In this document: positions 46,612 through 57,606 of the stretch, piece after piece
How the letters are laid out: the number at the start of each line of letters is the position of its first letter
Numbering within the stretch: position 1 is the stretch's first letter
DNA from: Shinisaurus crocodilurus
Lineage: Eukaryota > Chordata > Lepidosauria > Squamata > Shinisauridae
Assembly (NCBI GenBank): GCA_021292165.1
Contig: CM037877.1
Location: 30,640,197 to 30,704,196 of the forward strand
DNA: 64,000 nucleotides
Direction: 5' to 3'
The notes under the pieces: model-generated
Database searches by the model: none
What the model was told of the DNA's origin: nothing
What the model saw: the letters and a program-made list of their open reading frames with translations, nothing else
Translations under genes and position numbers: made by a program

Positions 46612-47587
46612 GTCTAGGCTACACATGAGTGTAAGGGCCCCGCTCCTGAGACAGGTTGGTCCGTCCCAAAGGCAAACGTATCCTGGCTCACGGGCTGCCC
46701 AGCCCCCGAGTATTGGGCCTCTGGACTTGCCTGTCACCATAAAGGTGCCTGTGTGGGTGCCCACCGAGACCTATTCCCTGGCAATTCCCTCACATCCTTG
46801 CCAAATTCCCATCCCCCCCCAATTAACCAGCCCCACTTCTAAAGCTGAATTGCACCCAGTGCAGAGTAAAAAAAAAAAAAAAAAAAAAATCTGTACACGA
46901 TGCCAGTGCGTGACCAGGCAAAAATTCCTACTCAGCCCTCCTAAAAGGAGCGACTGACTAACTAATCCCGCACTGGACATGGGGAGGGTGGGTGGGAGCT
47001 GGAAGAAAAGAGGCCCGCCCGGTGCTGGGAGGGGCAGAGCCAGCTTTTAAGCCCTTTGGCTCCTCTGCATCACACCACAGGCATGCTTCCCGCCTCCCTC
47101 CCAGCCACCCAGCCACCCACAAATGCCATTCCCTGCCCTTTAGCCGTTCCGGCAGGGTGAGGGACGGGGGAGCAGCGAGCAGGCTTGTTGTGGCTGTTTT
47201 AAATTTTGTATGTTTGAAATCTATTGTAAGTTCCCTGGAGCCTCCCCGCCCTTTCCCCTAATTGAGGAGCAATGCGACCTTGTCCCCTTCTTCCTTCTCC
47301 CCAGGCTTTCGTCTCTACTTGAGTGCAATTCCCTCCCCTCAGCACATTTTCCTGCTCCATGTACCAGCCTATTGGATCCAGTTTCTGTACCACTGAGGGT
47401 GGGATTATGGGAGGTGGGGGGTGCAGCAAAAGTAATCTGCAGACAGCAAGAGACGGGTGAGGAAGCCAGACCTGGAAGCCTTTATAGAGGCCAGGGAGCA
47501 CCAGCCGTCCCACTCTGGCCTATCAGGGCAAGGAAGCTTCTTTTGACAGATGTGTCTACTAGTTTCCCTGCATTTCTGGTCCGGAGG
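46612..47587. other. Intergenic, nothing recognised
   Basis: A poly-A run at 46868-46889 and a GC-rich part at 46990-47180. Open frames exist but none is recognisable. Confidence 0.4.
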
Positions 47588-47974
47588 TAGGGTGGCCACT
47601 TATACATCACCAGAAAATGAGGAACTGCATCACCCAAAAAGAGGACAATGGGGGACTTGGATGTGCATTTATGCGTATAGATACAATTTAGAACTACTAT
47701 AATTTAAATAGAAATACAGTTAGTATGTCTCACTATAGTGGGGAAGACCAGGACTAGGTGACCTGTGTGTCTGGTCAGTCTGCTGTCCAGGAGTTAACTA
47801 TTGATGGGCAACTTCAAGGCCCCTGCTCTCCCTTCTTATGCTTCTTTATCTTTAAATCGGACTTGGACTGGACAGTCCTTCACATAGAGGACACTTTCAA
47901 AGAGAGGACTGTCCTCTGACAGCCCTTCAAATAGAGGAAATGTGCTCTGTAAAGTAGGAATCATGACTACCCTA
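47588..47974. mobile_element. MITE of the TAGGGTGGCCAC family, full copy
   Basis: Ends TAGGGTGGCCACTTATACAT and inverted (TCATGACTACCCTA). Contains GAGGACTGTCCTCTGACAGC and three AGAGGA repeats near the right end. Same order as 35367-35691. Confidence 0.75.
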
Positions 47975-48387
47975 TCCAGAGCTGGATGGTAGAACATAGG
48001 CTAATTCCTCACTGCCATCCTCAAGCCTGTATTCAAGACCTGGGTTCAATTTCCGACACAGCCACTGGAAACAGTCAGGTCCCCAATTTTCTGAGTTCCA
48101 CCAACACACAAGATACATGCCCTCTGATCTTCAAGGTGCACAATATTTGCCACTATTGGTCATATGTGCCATTTTCCTGGACATAGTTTGTGTTGTCTGT
48201 GCTTTTTTCTGTTGTGTGTAGTGATGGAAGCCCAACCCCTGCAAGATAAACCCTTCCTGGCCTTCAAGGAAAAAACAGTGGCAGAAGGAAAACTCATAAG
48301 AGATACTGGGAAAACACATTACTCTGGTAATCCCAATGTGCTTCAAGGATGAAGCCGTTCTTCACAAGCAACTCTTCATATATATAT
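47975..48387. other. Intergenic, nothing recognised
   Basis: Includes the inverted CTTCATATATATATGAAG at 48375-48392. No gene. Confidence 0.4.
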
Positions 48388-48575
48388 GAAGAGGAGAAGC
48401 CCAGGCTGGGGAGTTTGTGCCATCGGCTCCTGAAGGTACCATCAACAGCCTGGCGGGACTGTTCGGGAAGCCCCTCCACCACCTTCCTGGGGCTGCTTAA
48501 GACCTGTGTACCCTGAGGGAAGACCAAAGAGGAGAAGCCCAGGCCAGAGAGCTTGTGCCATCAGCTCCTAAGAGC
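48388..48575 (+). repeat. Partial tandem duplication, about 140-bp period
   Basis: GAGGAGAAGCCCAGGC followed by a TTGTGCCATC(G/A)GCTCCT block occurs at 48388-48432 and again at 48528-48572. Confidence 0.75.
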
Positions 48576-49769
48576 CCTTCAATTGGCCTAGCAGAACTAT
48601 ATTCTGGTGTTTATTTGGAATTTTTTGGGTAACATTTGTTTGTTTCAATATTTAAAAATTATAAACCACTTTGGGTGCCCTGACTCCCCCCCCCCAGAGA
48701 GTTGTGCTGTCTTGAGCTGTCTCCAATCTCAGTGAAAGGCATCCCGCTCCCATTTTTTGCCTTTTGATGCCACCCCACCCATTGCCAACCCTCCACCATG
48801 GTGTGCCCACTGTTTTGAGGGCAACAGCCCAATGACTCTCATACCTCCACCTACGTAATCTCCTTCCTTTCCTTTGCTATCCATATTTAATTTGTCATCA
48901 GGTCATGTGGCTTCTTCCTGTACAATATTGTGAAAATCTGGTCTTCCTTTCCATTTTCCCAACCAACACTCTGATTCATGGTTTGGTCATCTCCTGAGTT
49001 GATTACTGTAACCTTCTTCTTCTCTGGTCTTCTGCTGTACCACCTCAGACCTCTGGGTTATTGGCAAGTGCCAAAGCATGAGATCTCTTCTCCTGAAAAT
49101 GAGACAGGGTGATGCTAGCAGTACTGAAAACATCTTGTCCTGGAAGATGTTGACGGGAAGACAGCACAGCACCTTCCTAATGAACACCCACACACACAAG
49201 AGAGAAAAAGAAAAGCACTATGTGGTGTTTACCATCATCCATTGGATTGGTTTTGTTTCTTGAGAGAGGGGGGGAGAGAGAGAGAGAGAGACTTGGCAGT
49301 GTTTATTATTGATAGTGTGTCATTTGTCGTTGAGGAAAAGGGATGCCCCCTGACATCTCTAAAGAAGTTCATGATTTATTGGAAGCACTGAGAGAAATAT
49401 AAAGCCAAACAGCAACGTAACCCCCCAAGGAAGTTTTACACTTCTCTCTGCAAACAGTTGGACTTAGATAAAATACACACCGAGGCAAATGTTGAACCTG
49501 ATTCTTGTTTTAAAAATGGTATTCTTTGTGGTTTGATGTCAAGAGAGTGCAGTCATATTCAGTCCTCAACTGCAGAAAACCTATGTCCATTTTTAAATTA
49601 TAAATACCAAGGTACATAGAAGCTTAACATGCAGAGACAAAGGAGCATCAGTATCATTTTTAAACGGGGTGGGGATAATAATAAACAATCTCTGCATTCC
49701 ACTGACCTATACTATTCATGTATACACATTGGGCAGTATCCAACGGGGCTGCTGCGCTCCTGCTGATGC
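48576..49769. other. Intergenic; LINE-tail-like patch
   Basis: 48610-48680 resembles a LINE 3' end ('ttataaaccactttgggtg'). 49268-49292 is a GA repeat. No gene. Confidence 0.4.
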
Positions 49770-51106
49770 AGAAAAGCATTTTGAGGAGCATATTGCTGAC
49801 AACATCAAGGTCAACAATAAAGAATTTTTTTAATATATCAGAAGCAGAAACGAGCTAGGGAAGCAATTGGACTGTTGGATGAAAATGGAGTTAAAGGAGT
49901 ATAAAGGAGCATAAGGAGATTGTGGAGAAGCTGAATTAATTCTTTTCATCTGTTTTCACTGCAGAAGATATAGGACAGACACCTGTGCCTGAACTGATGT
50001 TTTCAGGAAGGGAGTCTGAGGAACTGAGGCAAATAGTGGTGGCAAAAGTTGAAGATCTCAACCTTATTGACAAAGTGAAAGTTAATAAATCACCAGGCCC
50101 AGATGGTATCCATCTTATAGTTCTTAAAGAACTCAAATATGAAATTGCTGATCTTCTAACAAGAATATGTAACATATCCCTAAGATCAGCCTCTGTACCA
50201 GAGGACCGGAGAATGGCCAATGTAACCAGGGCCGGTGCTACCGCTAGGCAGACCCAGGTGGCTGCCTAGGGCACGTGGCGGAACAGGGCGCAGCGTTTCT
50301 GCGCCCCTTCCTAGCCTCCGGCGCGCTCCTGCCCCGCCTGCCGCCTCCGCCGCGCCTCCCCGCCCGCCTGCCAGCCTCTGCCACCGCCGCCGCTGCACCT
50401 CCCCCCCGCCCGCGCCCGCCCGCCAGCCACCTACCTACCTTCCCGTCGTTTCTGGAGCCCCGCCGGCGTTGTTTTGGCGGGAGGAGGAACAGGGGAACAG
50501 GGCTTAAACAGCCCTGTTGCCCTGGTTTCCCCGGCAAAAAAAAAAAAGCGTGGGGGTCCCGTCGCGTTGGAGGAGGCGGTGGCAGCAGCAGCCAGCAGCA
50601 GGGGCGGGGGGAAGGTAGGTGGTGGTGGGGCGGCGGCGGGGCAGTGCGGGGGGGTTGCAGAGCAGGGCTGCTTTGCTCCAGAGCCCCCCCCACGGCACGA
50701 GAGGGGGGGACGCTAAATATAATTTGGCCTAGGGCGCCAAACAGCCCTGCACCGTTCCTGAATGTAACACCAATTTTTAAAAAGGGATCCAGGGAGGATC
50801 CGGGAAATTACAGGCCAGTTAGCTTAACATCTGTTCTGGGTAAACTGGTTGAAGGCATTATTAAAGATAAAATTACTAAGCATATTGAAGGACAAGCCCT
50901 GCTGAAAAAGCATCAACATGGCTTCTTCAAAGGTAAGCCCTGTCTCACTAACCTTTTAGAGTTCATTGAGAGTGTCAATAAACATGTGGACAGGGGTGAT
51001 CCAGTGGACATTGTTTACTTGGACTTGCAAAAGGCTTTTTGACAAAGTGCCTTACCAAAGACTCTTGAGCAAACTTAGCAGTCATGGAATAGGAATAACC
51101 TTAACA
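49770..51106 (+). pseudogene. CR1 LINE reverse-transcriptase fragment, split by a hAT element
   Basis: Frame 49985-50226 includes the RT start motif KSPGPDGIH and LKELKYEIADLLTRICN. After the insertion the frame resumes at 50761 with PIFKKGSREDPGNYRPVSLT, KHQHGFFKGKPCLTN and VYLDLQKAF. These are ordered CR1 reverse-transcriptase motifs. An extra T near 51040 breaks the frame before DKVPYQRLLSKL, and the catalytic YADD region is absent. A dead 5'- and 3'-truncated fragment; its endonuclease domain is missing. Confidence 0.92.
50227..50760. mobile_element. hAT-type element, 534 bp, exact TSD
   Basis: Termini CAGGGCCGGTGCTACC and GCACCGTTCCTG. Exact 8-bp duplication AATGTAAC (50219-50226, 50761-50768). 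Subterminal GTGGCTGCCTAGGGC and TTTGGCCTAGGGCGCC resemble 24187 and 43583. The interior is very GC-rich (CCGCC and GGCGG repeats) without a recognisable gene. It splits the CR1 reverse transcriptase, and the ORFs that cross it are artefacts. Confidence 0.92.
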
Positions 51107-51427
51107 CTTTCTATTTTGTTATTGAATATTGCTGCAGTATTGAAGATCTAATCCTGAGATCAGTTGTTAAATTCCACTTTGATTTTGCATGTAAAATTCC
51201 TTAAATCCTTATCCCAGTTGTTTTCAGAGGCTACAATATACCCAGTTCAGGTTTCCTTTCAAGATCTGTCCTCTAGCTGAGAAAGCCAAATATGTGGTGG
51301 AACAGTTTGTCAATCAAGGTCTTGGAGTTCGGCTTTGCAAACCAAGCACGGCAAATGAGAGAGCAAGTCCAAGTGAATGACTAATAGTGAGCTGTCCAAT
51401 AAGCTGGCATGCTGAGCAGGCACTGGG
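51107..51427. other. Intergenic, nothing recognised
   Basis: AT-rich, no repeat or gene identified. Confidence 0.4.
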
Positions 51428-51506
51428 TTGGATCCAGACTTAGTCATACTTAGAGTAGACCCATCGAAATCAGTGGGACTAACTAAAGTCTGGATCCAAG
51501 CCAATA
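51428..51506. mobile_element. Small inverted-repeat element
   Basis: TTGGATCCAGACTTAGTCAT faces AACTAAAGTCTGGATCCAA around a centre with 'agtagacccatcgaaatcag', the shared wording of the AATCCTATGC-type squamate repeat. Confidence 0.6.
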
Positions 51507-52094
51507 TTTATAGCAAATCTGTCACAATCTCTTGAGTTGCTCACACTGTCAAGAAAGAGGAAGGCACACTGAGTTGTGATTCACGATAAATGGGCTAGCA
51601 AGCAACAGCAGCTACCGAAGGTTCCTGGGGGCACCATTGCTGGCAAAGAATATCCCTCCATAGAACAGGAAATTTCCAATGAGAATTATAGAAACACCTG
51701 TTAGAGGAGTACACTGGGACCCCCAACAAGAAGCGTCTTGCTATGTGGATCAGATAATATGTCTATCAACCATGTTGATCAGGTGTAAACTGCCCTGCAG
51801 GCTGAAATGGAGTAGCTTCCATTTCCTGGCCTGTCTCAGAGGGGACTATTGCATTAGATGTAGTAGGTCCCTCATCCAGCCTTGAATGGATAGAGTAATT
51901 GTAAGGCTCCTTAGATTCTTCTGCAGAGACCGGGGTTCAAGACCTGTGGCATCTGGCACCCCTTTTCTTAATTAGTTTTTTTTAAAGGTCACATACGTAC
52001 TTGCATTTCTTGCAAGTTCTTCAGCAGATTTTTAGGAAACAGGCAAGATTGCCCCAATTCTGCTAAGCTGTTTGTTTACTGGGATCCACAGGGA
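51507..52094. other. Intergenic, nothing recognised
   Basis: No gene or repeat identified. Confidence 0.4.
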
Positions 52095-52305
52095 GTGATT
52101 AGATGCCTGATTTTGAATGCTGCTAGTTCTATTTTTGCTGGGGTTTGTATCTATTGCAATTATGGCTTTATGATTTGTTTTATTGCATTTAAATGATCAC
52201 TTTTAATTGTCTTTATGTATTTTATTATTAGCTGCCTTGGGGGCTCCCAGTGAGCCAAAAGGTAGGATAGAAATGGAGAAAAGGAATAAAAAACAACAAC
52301 CCTCC
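52095..52305 (+). mobile_element. L2-like LINE 3' tail
   Basis: 'gctgccttgggggctcccag' and 'aggtaggatagaaatgg' with an A-rich end AATAAAAAACAACAAC. Confidence 0.65.
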
Positions 52306-52544
52306 TTCTGGAAAATGCGGCAAGATGCAAATATATTATTTTCACTGGTGATCTTTGATTTATAACATGGCAATTTCTTCTTTGGAGGGATGCCAACACC
52401 ATGTGTCCAGTTTCACTCTGGTGAATTTAGGGTCTGTGAAATACGGGCCTGCTCCAATCATTATCCCTTTGTGTTGGTATCTGAATGGTCAAGACATCTC
52501 TGCTATTTTGTTGAAAGGCAGTGATAAATTAATATGCATTAACA
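52306..52544. other. Intergenic, nothing recognised
   Basis: No gene or repeat identified. Confidence 0.4.
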
Positions 52545-52815
52545 GCGTGATCCAATGTGGCTGCCCATAACCTTCCGAACTCGGATTATGGACATCCTAT
52601 GGAGGAAGGAAGGAGTGCAGCAGAGGCAAAGGTCGCCTTTGTGCTTCTCCCACCCTGCAAAAGACTTGGAATGCCAATCCGGCCGTCTCAGCCTTTTGCG
52701 CCCGCTCACGAGGAGGACAGCTGAGGCGCGGTGGAGCCTCACCCCTCCCCTCCCCACCCCTTGGGACGCCTGCCCAGCACCGGCTCCGAAGCTGGTCTTG
52801 TGACTTGAGAGCCGC
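52545..52815 (+). repeat. GC-rich dispersed repeat shared with 17440-17830
   Basis: Same block order as 17440-17830, starting GTGATCCAATGTGGCTGCCC. Family unknown. Confidence 0.6.
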
Positions 52816-52859
52816 AGCCAGCACAGAAAGAACCATGCCGGTTGCAAGGGCAGTGCCCC

Positions 52860-53450
52860 GTCCCGTCCCGTCCCCGTCCCCCATAGAGAAGGCAGTCGGT
52901 CTCAGAGACAGTCTTTTATTGGTGCAATCCACTTGACAAGTGAATTGCTGTCTTAGAGGCAATCGGTGCCCAGCAATACAAAATCACCGCCCGGTTGTGT
53001 TGTACAAAGTCCGCCCACCAAAGCCCAGCAAACGTGCCAGAAATCCAAGGATGTGGGAAGTAGTTCAGAATGATGGAGGGCCGTCTCCTACAATGGGCCT
53101 GTGGAACTACCTGAGTTTATATACAGTGAGAGGAGGCACTACTAGGAGTCACTGTCTGAGACTGGATCCTGACAGGGAAACTGGCCCCTCAACCTATGAC
53201 TCCTCCACACAGGGCGTTTCTGTCCTGCCCTCTGTTGCTGACGCCTTGCCAATGGGCCCACCTCAGAGACCCCCTCCCCTGGAGAGTCTGCCTCCTGTTG
53301 CTCAGTTGCCATGGACGAAGTCCCTGACTGAGAAGGGGAAGCTCCGTCCCAAGGCCGAGTCTCCCAGCTGAGCAGAGTTGACTGATTCTGCCTTCATCAC
53401 TGCTCGCTCCCGCTGTTCACTGGGCAGTGGCACCCGGTTGGGGAAGGCTG
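52860..53450 (-). repeat. Possible LTR-like retroelement end
   Basis: Minus-strand reading has CACTGTATATAAACTCAGG (TATA box, near 53120) and, about 200 bases on, CACCAATAAAAGACTGTCTC (polyadenylation signal, near 52915). Upstream are short coding-like pieces ending in Ser/Asp-rich residues. This layout fits an LTR-bearing retroelement end. No flanking duplication or second LTR seen. Confidence 0.35.
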
Positions 53451-53475
53451 CTCTGAATGACCCCCCCTCCCCAAC

Positions 53476-53499
53476 ACACACACACACACACACACACAC
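53476..53499. repeat. (AC)n microsatellite
   Basis: About twelve AC units. Confidence 0.9.
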
Positions 53500-53735
53500 C
53501 TCCCCCCAAACCAATCAGGGAGAGGAAAAAAGAGAGAGTTCTCCCGCACCCCCATGTCTTCAAAATTTCCAGAAATTTTACATCTCTAGGACTCCCAAGT
53601 TCAATCCCCAACAACTGCAGCACTCAATTTGGGAAAGACTCCTGGCTTGAAATCCTAGAGAGCACCTGCCAGTCAGCATAGACAATATCGAGCTAGACCT
53701 GGCATGGAATAAGGAAGCTTCCTGTGTATCTGTAA

Positions 53736-53868
53736 CAGGGGTGGACTAACTTATGGCCCTCCAGATCTTTTGGCCTACAACTCCCATGATCCCTCACCAT
53801 CAGCTGTGCTAGCAGGGCTGATGGGAGTTGTAGGCCAAAGCACCTGGAGAGCCACAAGATGCCATTAC
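53736..53868. mobile_element. hAT-type palindromic MITE
   Basis: CAGGGGTGGACTAACTTATG left; mirrored TTTGGCCTACAACTCCCATG and GATGGGAGTTGTAGGCCAAA arms; diverged right end. Confidence 0.75.
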
Positions 53869-53924
53869 ACAATGCCGGCTCTCAGGTTCTCTATAGCTAC
53901 CAGCGGTCAATAGACATTTTGACT

Positions 53925-53993
53925 GCAATCTTCTGCACACTTACCTGGAAGTAAGCTGCATTGAACACGGCGGGTCATACATCTGAGTCGTCG

Positions 53994-54045
<52 letters not shown>

Positions 54046-54291
54046 TTATATCCTGCCTTTCTTCCTCTTGTATGGAGCCCAAGGCGGCTTACATGGTCCT
54101 CCTTCTCCCCATTTCATCTTCACAACAACCCTGTGAGGTAGGTTAGGCTGAGAGTCAGTGACTGGCCCAAAGTCCCCCAGTGAGCTTCTTGGCTGAGTGG
54201 GGACTAGAACCTGGATCTCCTGAGTCGCAGTCCAGCGCTCTAACCACTAAGCCGCACTGGCTCTCATGCGTAGGATTGCAGTGTTCCTCTT
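53925..54291. mobile_element. Squamate repeat split by a Sauria SINE
   Basis: GACTGCAATCTTCTGCACAC and TTACCTGGAAGTAAGCTGCA at the left, GCGTAGGATTGCAGTG at 54268 at the right: both ends of the AATCCTATGC family, separated by the SINE at 53991-54266. Confidence 0.6.
53991..54266 (-). mobile_element. Sauria-type SINE with (ATC)n tail
   Basis: Minus strand: GAGAGCCAGTGCGGCTTAGT, GGTTAGAGCGCTGGACTGCG, GGAGATCCAGGTTCTAGTCC (A and B box regions of a tRNA-like head), then CACTGGGGGACTTTGGGCCA, GGGTTGTTGTGAAGATGAAA and TTGGGCTCCATACAAGAGGA, ending in about 18 ATG units. The best preserved copy. Confidence 0.92.
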
Positions 54292-54301
54292 TGTATTTGT
54301 C

Positions 54302-54436
54302 CAGGGGAGGCTGGTGACTCCTATGTCAGTGGGGCTCTTCATCCATTGCACTTTTTATTCTGAGCTGTATAGGAGCTATCCATGGTGCTGTACTCCACCC
54401 CCAAAATAGGTTCACCACCATGGAGCACCTTCCCTG
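54302..54436. mobile_element. Short foldback element (37764 family)
   Basis: CAGGGGAGGCTGGTGACTCC at the left, ACCTTCCCTG at the right; the left arm matches 37764-37900. Confidence 0.65.
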
Positions 54437-55199
54437 TTTTTTTTTGTATAATTCTTTAAAGAGCCATCTCAGCCAGTGAGCATCATGCAGTAGCAGGTGA
54501 ACAGAAAGAGTTAACAATGCACACACTATTACCTTGGAAGCCTCCTCTCTTCCAGGCCCCTTATAGCCCAGTTTGCAGCGTACGCTTTCTTTCAATTATC
54601 TGTGTATAGTTGCTGCGCTTTCTGGAACAGCGCTGAATTAGAAATGTTCCCAGTGCCCTGTGTGAAATAGGATATATACATGGAACCGTAAAACAAGCAT
54701 TGAAAGCTTTCTCTTGATCCCATTGAAATAAACATTTACAGCATTTCTGACCTTTTCCCATGGATCATGTGTAGCCTTTCATTAGGTTTGGTATGATTTG
54801 AAATTTCAAGCAACATTCCCTTTAGGCTGTGTACATTTAAGTCCTGGATGGGAAGGAACCTTCAAACTCAATTTGAAATTTTCCACCAACTTCCAAATTT
54901 ATTACCTGTAGGCAATCATGACAGGATTAGCTCCGCTACCTTTTTGCTGTACTTTTTTTTTTGGGGGGGGGGTATGAAATATGTCATTTTTCCATTACAG
55001 CATTGGAAATGGATTGACCACAATCCCACACAAAGTTAAGCATGCCAAAGCCATTGCAATCAATGTGCTTAACTCTGTGTTGGATTCTGGCCAGCGTTTA
55101 CTATTGCATCTTTCTAGGAAAGTGAGTATTTAACATTTCTTTGCTTCATCTTGCAAAGTATTTTACCTTTATTTTCATATTTCTGAAATTCATACAAGG
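54437..55199. other. Intergenic, nothing recognised
   Basis: AT-rich; poly-T/poly-G run near 54953-54970. No gene. Confidence 0.4.
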
Positions 55200-55606
55200 A
55201 CACCGATTCTGGCACGCTTGCATTGGCTGCCTGTATGCTTCTGAGCCCAATTCAAGAGTCTGGTTTTGACCTATAAAGCCTTACACCATTACACGGCTTG
55301 AGACTGCAATACCTGATGGAGTGCCTGCCTCTCCCAGCATGAACCTACCTGTACACCACGGTCATCATCTAAGGCCCTCCTCCAGGTGCCTCCTTTGAGG
55401 GAGGCTCGGAAGGCAGCAATGAGGGAGAGGGCCTTCTTGGTGGTGGCCGCCCCAATTGTAGTATGATCTCCCAGACAAGGTCCACCTGGCCTGGTGCCAA
55501 CATTGTTATCTTGTCAGAGCCAGGTTAAACCCTTCTTTTCTCAGGTATTTGGCAGCATATGATGAGGTTTTAATCAGGTCTTGATTTTTTTTCTTGGTGA
55601 TTGTTT

Positions 55607-55654
<48 letters not shown>

Positions 55655-55770
55655 GTGTTGTATGTTTATATGTTTGTATAATGTATTTTAAATCTTTTAA
55701 TCTTTCTAAGCCACCCAGAGAGCTTCAGCTATTGGGCAGTATAGACATGTAATAAATGAAATTAAATGAA
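55200..55770 (+). mobile_element. L2-like LINE 3' end
   Basis: Frame reading LHWLPVC and LVLTYKALHH near 55215-55290 is the last part of an L2-type reverse-transcriptase ORF. Then follow 'ctcctccaggtgcctccttt', 'agggagagggccttcttggt' and an AT-rich UTR, with a (TA)n expansion at 55611-55653. Truncated and frame-broken. Confidence 0.85.
55611..55653. repeat. (TA)n microsatellite in a LINE
   Basis: About 21 TA units. Confidence 0.95.
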
Positions 55771-55771
55771 A

Positions 55772-55990
55772 GGATAGCACAGTGTAGTGGTTAGAGTGTC
55801 CAACTCGGACTGGGGAGTCCCAGGTTCAAATCTCCCCTCATCCAGGAAGTGCACAGGGTGGCTTTGGCTCAGTCATTGTTTCTCGGCCGAAACTTACATA
55901 TCTCACAGGGTTGTTGGATAAAATGGAAGGGAGAACCACATAAGCTGCCTTGTGGTATTTGAAGGAAAGGTAGAATGTATGGCAAATTCA
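55772..55990 (+). mobile_element. Sauria-type SINE, diverged
   Basis: AGCACAGTGTAGTGGTTAGA, GTGTCCAACTCGGACTGGGG, CCCAGGTTCAAATCTCCCCT (tRNA-like boxes) followed by CTCACAGGGTTGTTGGATAA and AAGCTGCCTTGTGGTATTTG. It sits directly after the L2 tail. Confidence 0.85.
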
Positions 55991-56487
55991 ATAAAACCAA
56001 CAATATTTAGATATTGTACCTTTCCTCCCCACACAGCTATAGCCTCGTTCACCTTCCTGGATTAGTCAAATGAATAATCCTACCTAGATAGTGATCGTGA
56101 AGGCAATGTGATTTCATCACTGAATGCAAAGAGATAATGTGAATGAATGAGTGAATATTTTAACAAGGAGTTCTGCCCCCTCCCATCATCAAAGAAGAGA
56201 GGCATTTTTCAGCCTTGCCAAAAGTGTTTGCAAAAACTGCTTTGACCGAGACTGCTCAGTTTTCACCAGATAATTGGAATCTAGGGATGAAGGCAGACGT
56301 ATGTTCTACATGTGGTGAAAGTGGGTGCGGCAGAGGGAGAGAAAGAAGAAGAAGTAAACATCGCCGTTGGATGGAAATGAAAAGCAAACACAGAGTCTGT
56401 GACTGCATCAGTTAGCCACGCCCTGACATTGGCCTTTTGGCCATGCCTCCCATCCATGCATTCAGTTGAACATGTCAATGTCTAGAC
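55991..56487. other. Intergenic, nothing recognised
   Basis: No gene or repeat identified. Confidence 0.4.
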
Positions 56488-56622
56488 CAGGGCTCTCCAA
56501 CCTTGGGTCCCCAGATGTTTTTGGCCTACAACTCCGAGCATGCCCCAGCCAGCTATGCTGGCTGGGGCATGCTGGGAGTTGTAGGCCAAAAACATCTGGG
56601 GACCCAAGGTTGGAGAGCCCTG
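56488..56622. mobile_element. hAT palindromic MITE, near-perfect hairpin
   Basis: CAGGGCTCTCCAACCTTGGG to its exact inverse. The two arms of about 64 bases match almost completely (one G/A difference in the CTCC(G)AGCATG block) around a TATGCTGG centre. Flank TCTAGAC at the left. Confidence 0.9.
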
Positions 56623-56789
56623 GCATAGGGCATGGCCACATGGGCATATGATTACCTGGCACTGTCCTGCTAGCTCCTCACACATTCACAAAGTGGGTGG
56701 GTGTCTTTTTCTGAAGTGTCCTTCTCTCTTCACCATAGCTTTATAGCACTGGAGTCTGTGACCAGCACCAATCAATCAGGGACAGTGCT

Positions 56790-57246
56790 AGGTACTGAAA
56801 AGATCAGGGCTCAGGTCCAGGACCAAAAAAAAAAAAAAAAAAAAAAGCACAAATTTACATATGGTAATTTACATATGCTCTAAAGTCTCTCTCTCTGTGT
56901 GTGTCTTTAAAGGACCCTGTCTCCTAAGGACACCCCTATTTGTCAAAAGGGATGTATGGACAGGGGAGAGGGGGGCATTTGATTTCAGAAGAAAACAACA
57001 ACAACACCTCATGCAGAAAGATTTGGAGGTGGGTGGGCAGCAAGAGGTGAAGCACATGTGAGCAAAAAGCCAGCTCGTCCAGGGGGATCAGATGCAACAG
57101 AGATCTTCAGGGCCCCTGTACCTTTATTTTAGCAAGTGCCCATGGACAGCGGGGTGGTGGGGCAGAGGGCCTCCCAGAGATTTGGGGTTCCAGATGAACG
57201 ATTTGGGGCTCCAGCCCTAGTGGGCTGCCCCCTAACACCACCTCTG
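56790..57246 (-). repeat. Inverted copy of the 25771-26395 repeat, without its MITE
   Basis: CTAGGTACTGAAAAGATCAG, a poly-A run (56825-56846), ATTTACATATGCTCTAAAGT, CTGTCTCCTAAGGACACCCC and the end CCCCTAACACCACCTCTG mirror 25771-26395. It preserves the empty insertion site of MITE 26167. Confidence 0.7.
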
Positions 57247-57356
57247 GCACCAGTGCTCAGCCCAGGGTCAGACACATGATAGACTGGGCCTGGTATTTAT
57301 TCCCTGACCTCTCTTCCATTCTGCCATTGATGGCGCTTACTCACTTGTTGCAAGTA

Positions 57357-57606
57357 CAGACATGCCTTGGATTGAGAGCATAATTCGTTCCGGAAACGTG
57401 CTTGTAATCCAAAACACTCTTATATCAAAACGAAATCCCCCCAAAAAAATTTGTACAGAGATTTTTAATTTAAGCCGTACTACAGTACTTGTATTGCAAG
57501 ACGTCGCTTGTATATCAAGTAAAAAATAAATAAATAAATATTTAAACATTTGTTTGTCTTGCAAAACGCTCTCAAACCAAGTTACTTGCAATCCAAGGTA
57601 TTACTG
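57357..57606 (-). mobile_element. Tigger/pogo-type MITE
   Basis: CAGACATGCCTTGGATTG ... CAATCCAAGGTATTACTG, 250 bp. TA precedes the left end; CA instead of TA follows the right end. The inverted orientation of 60475-60727, to which it is very similar. Confidence 0.8.

Noticed and set aside
50275..51042. 255-codon ORF on the + strand
   Set aside because: It fuses the GC-rich interior of a hAT element to the second half of a CR1 reverse transcriptase; not one gene.
53961..54146. Poly-Ser ORF
   Set aside because: Produced by the (ATC)n tail of a Sauria SINE.
53991..54266. tRNA gene
   Set aside because: The A and B box-like parts belong to the head of a SINE; no cloverleaf or discrete 3' end.
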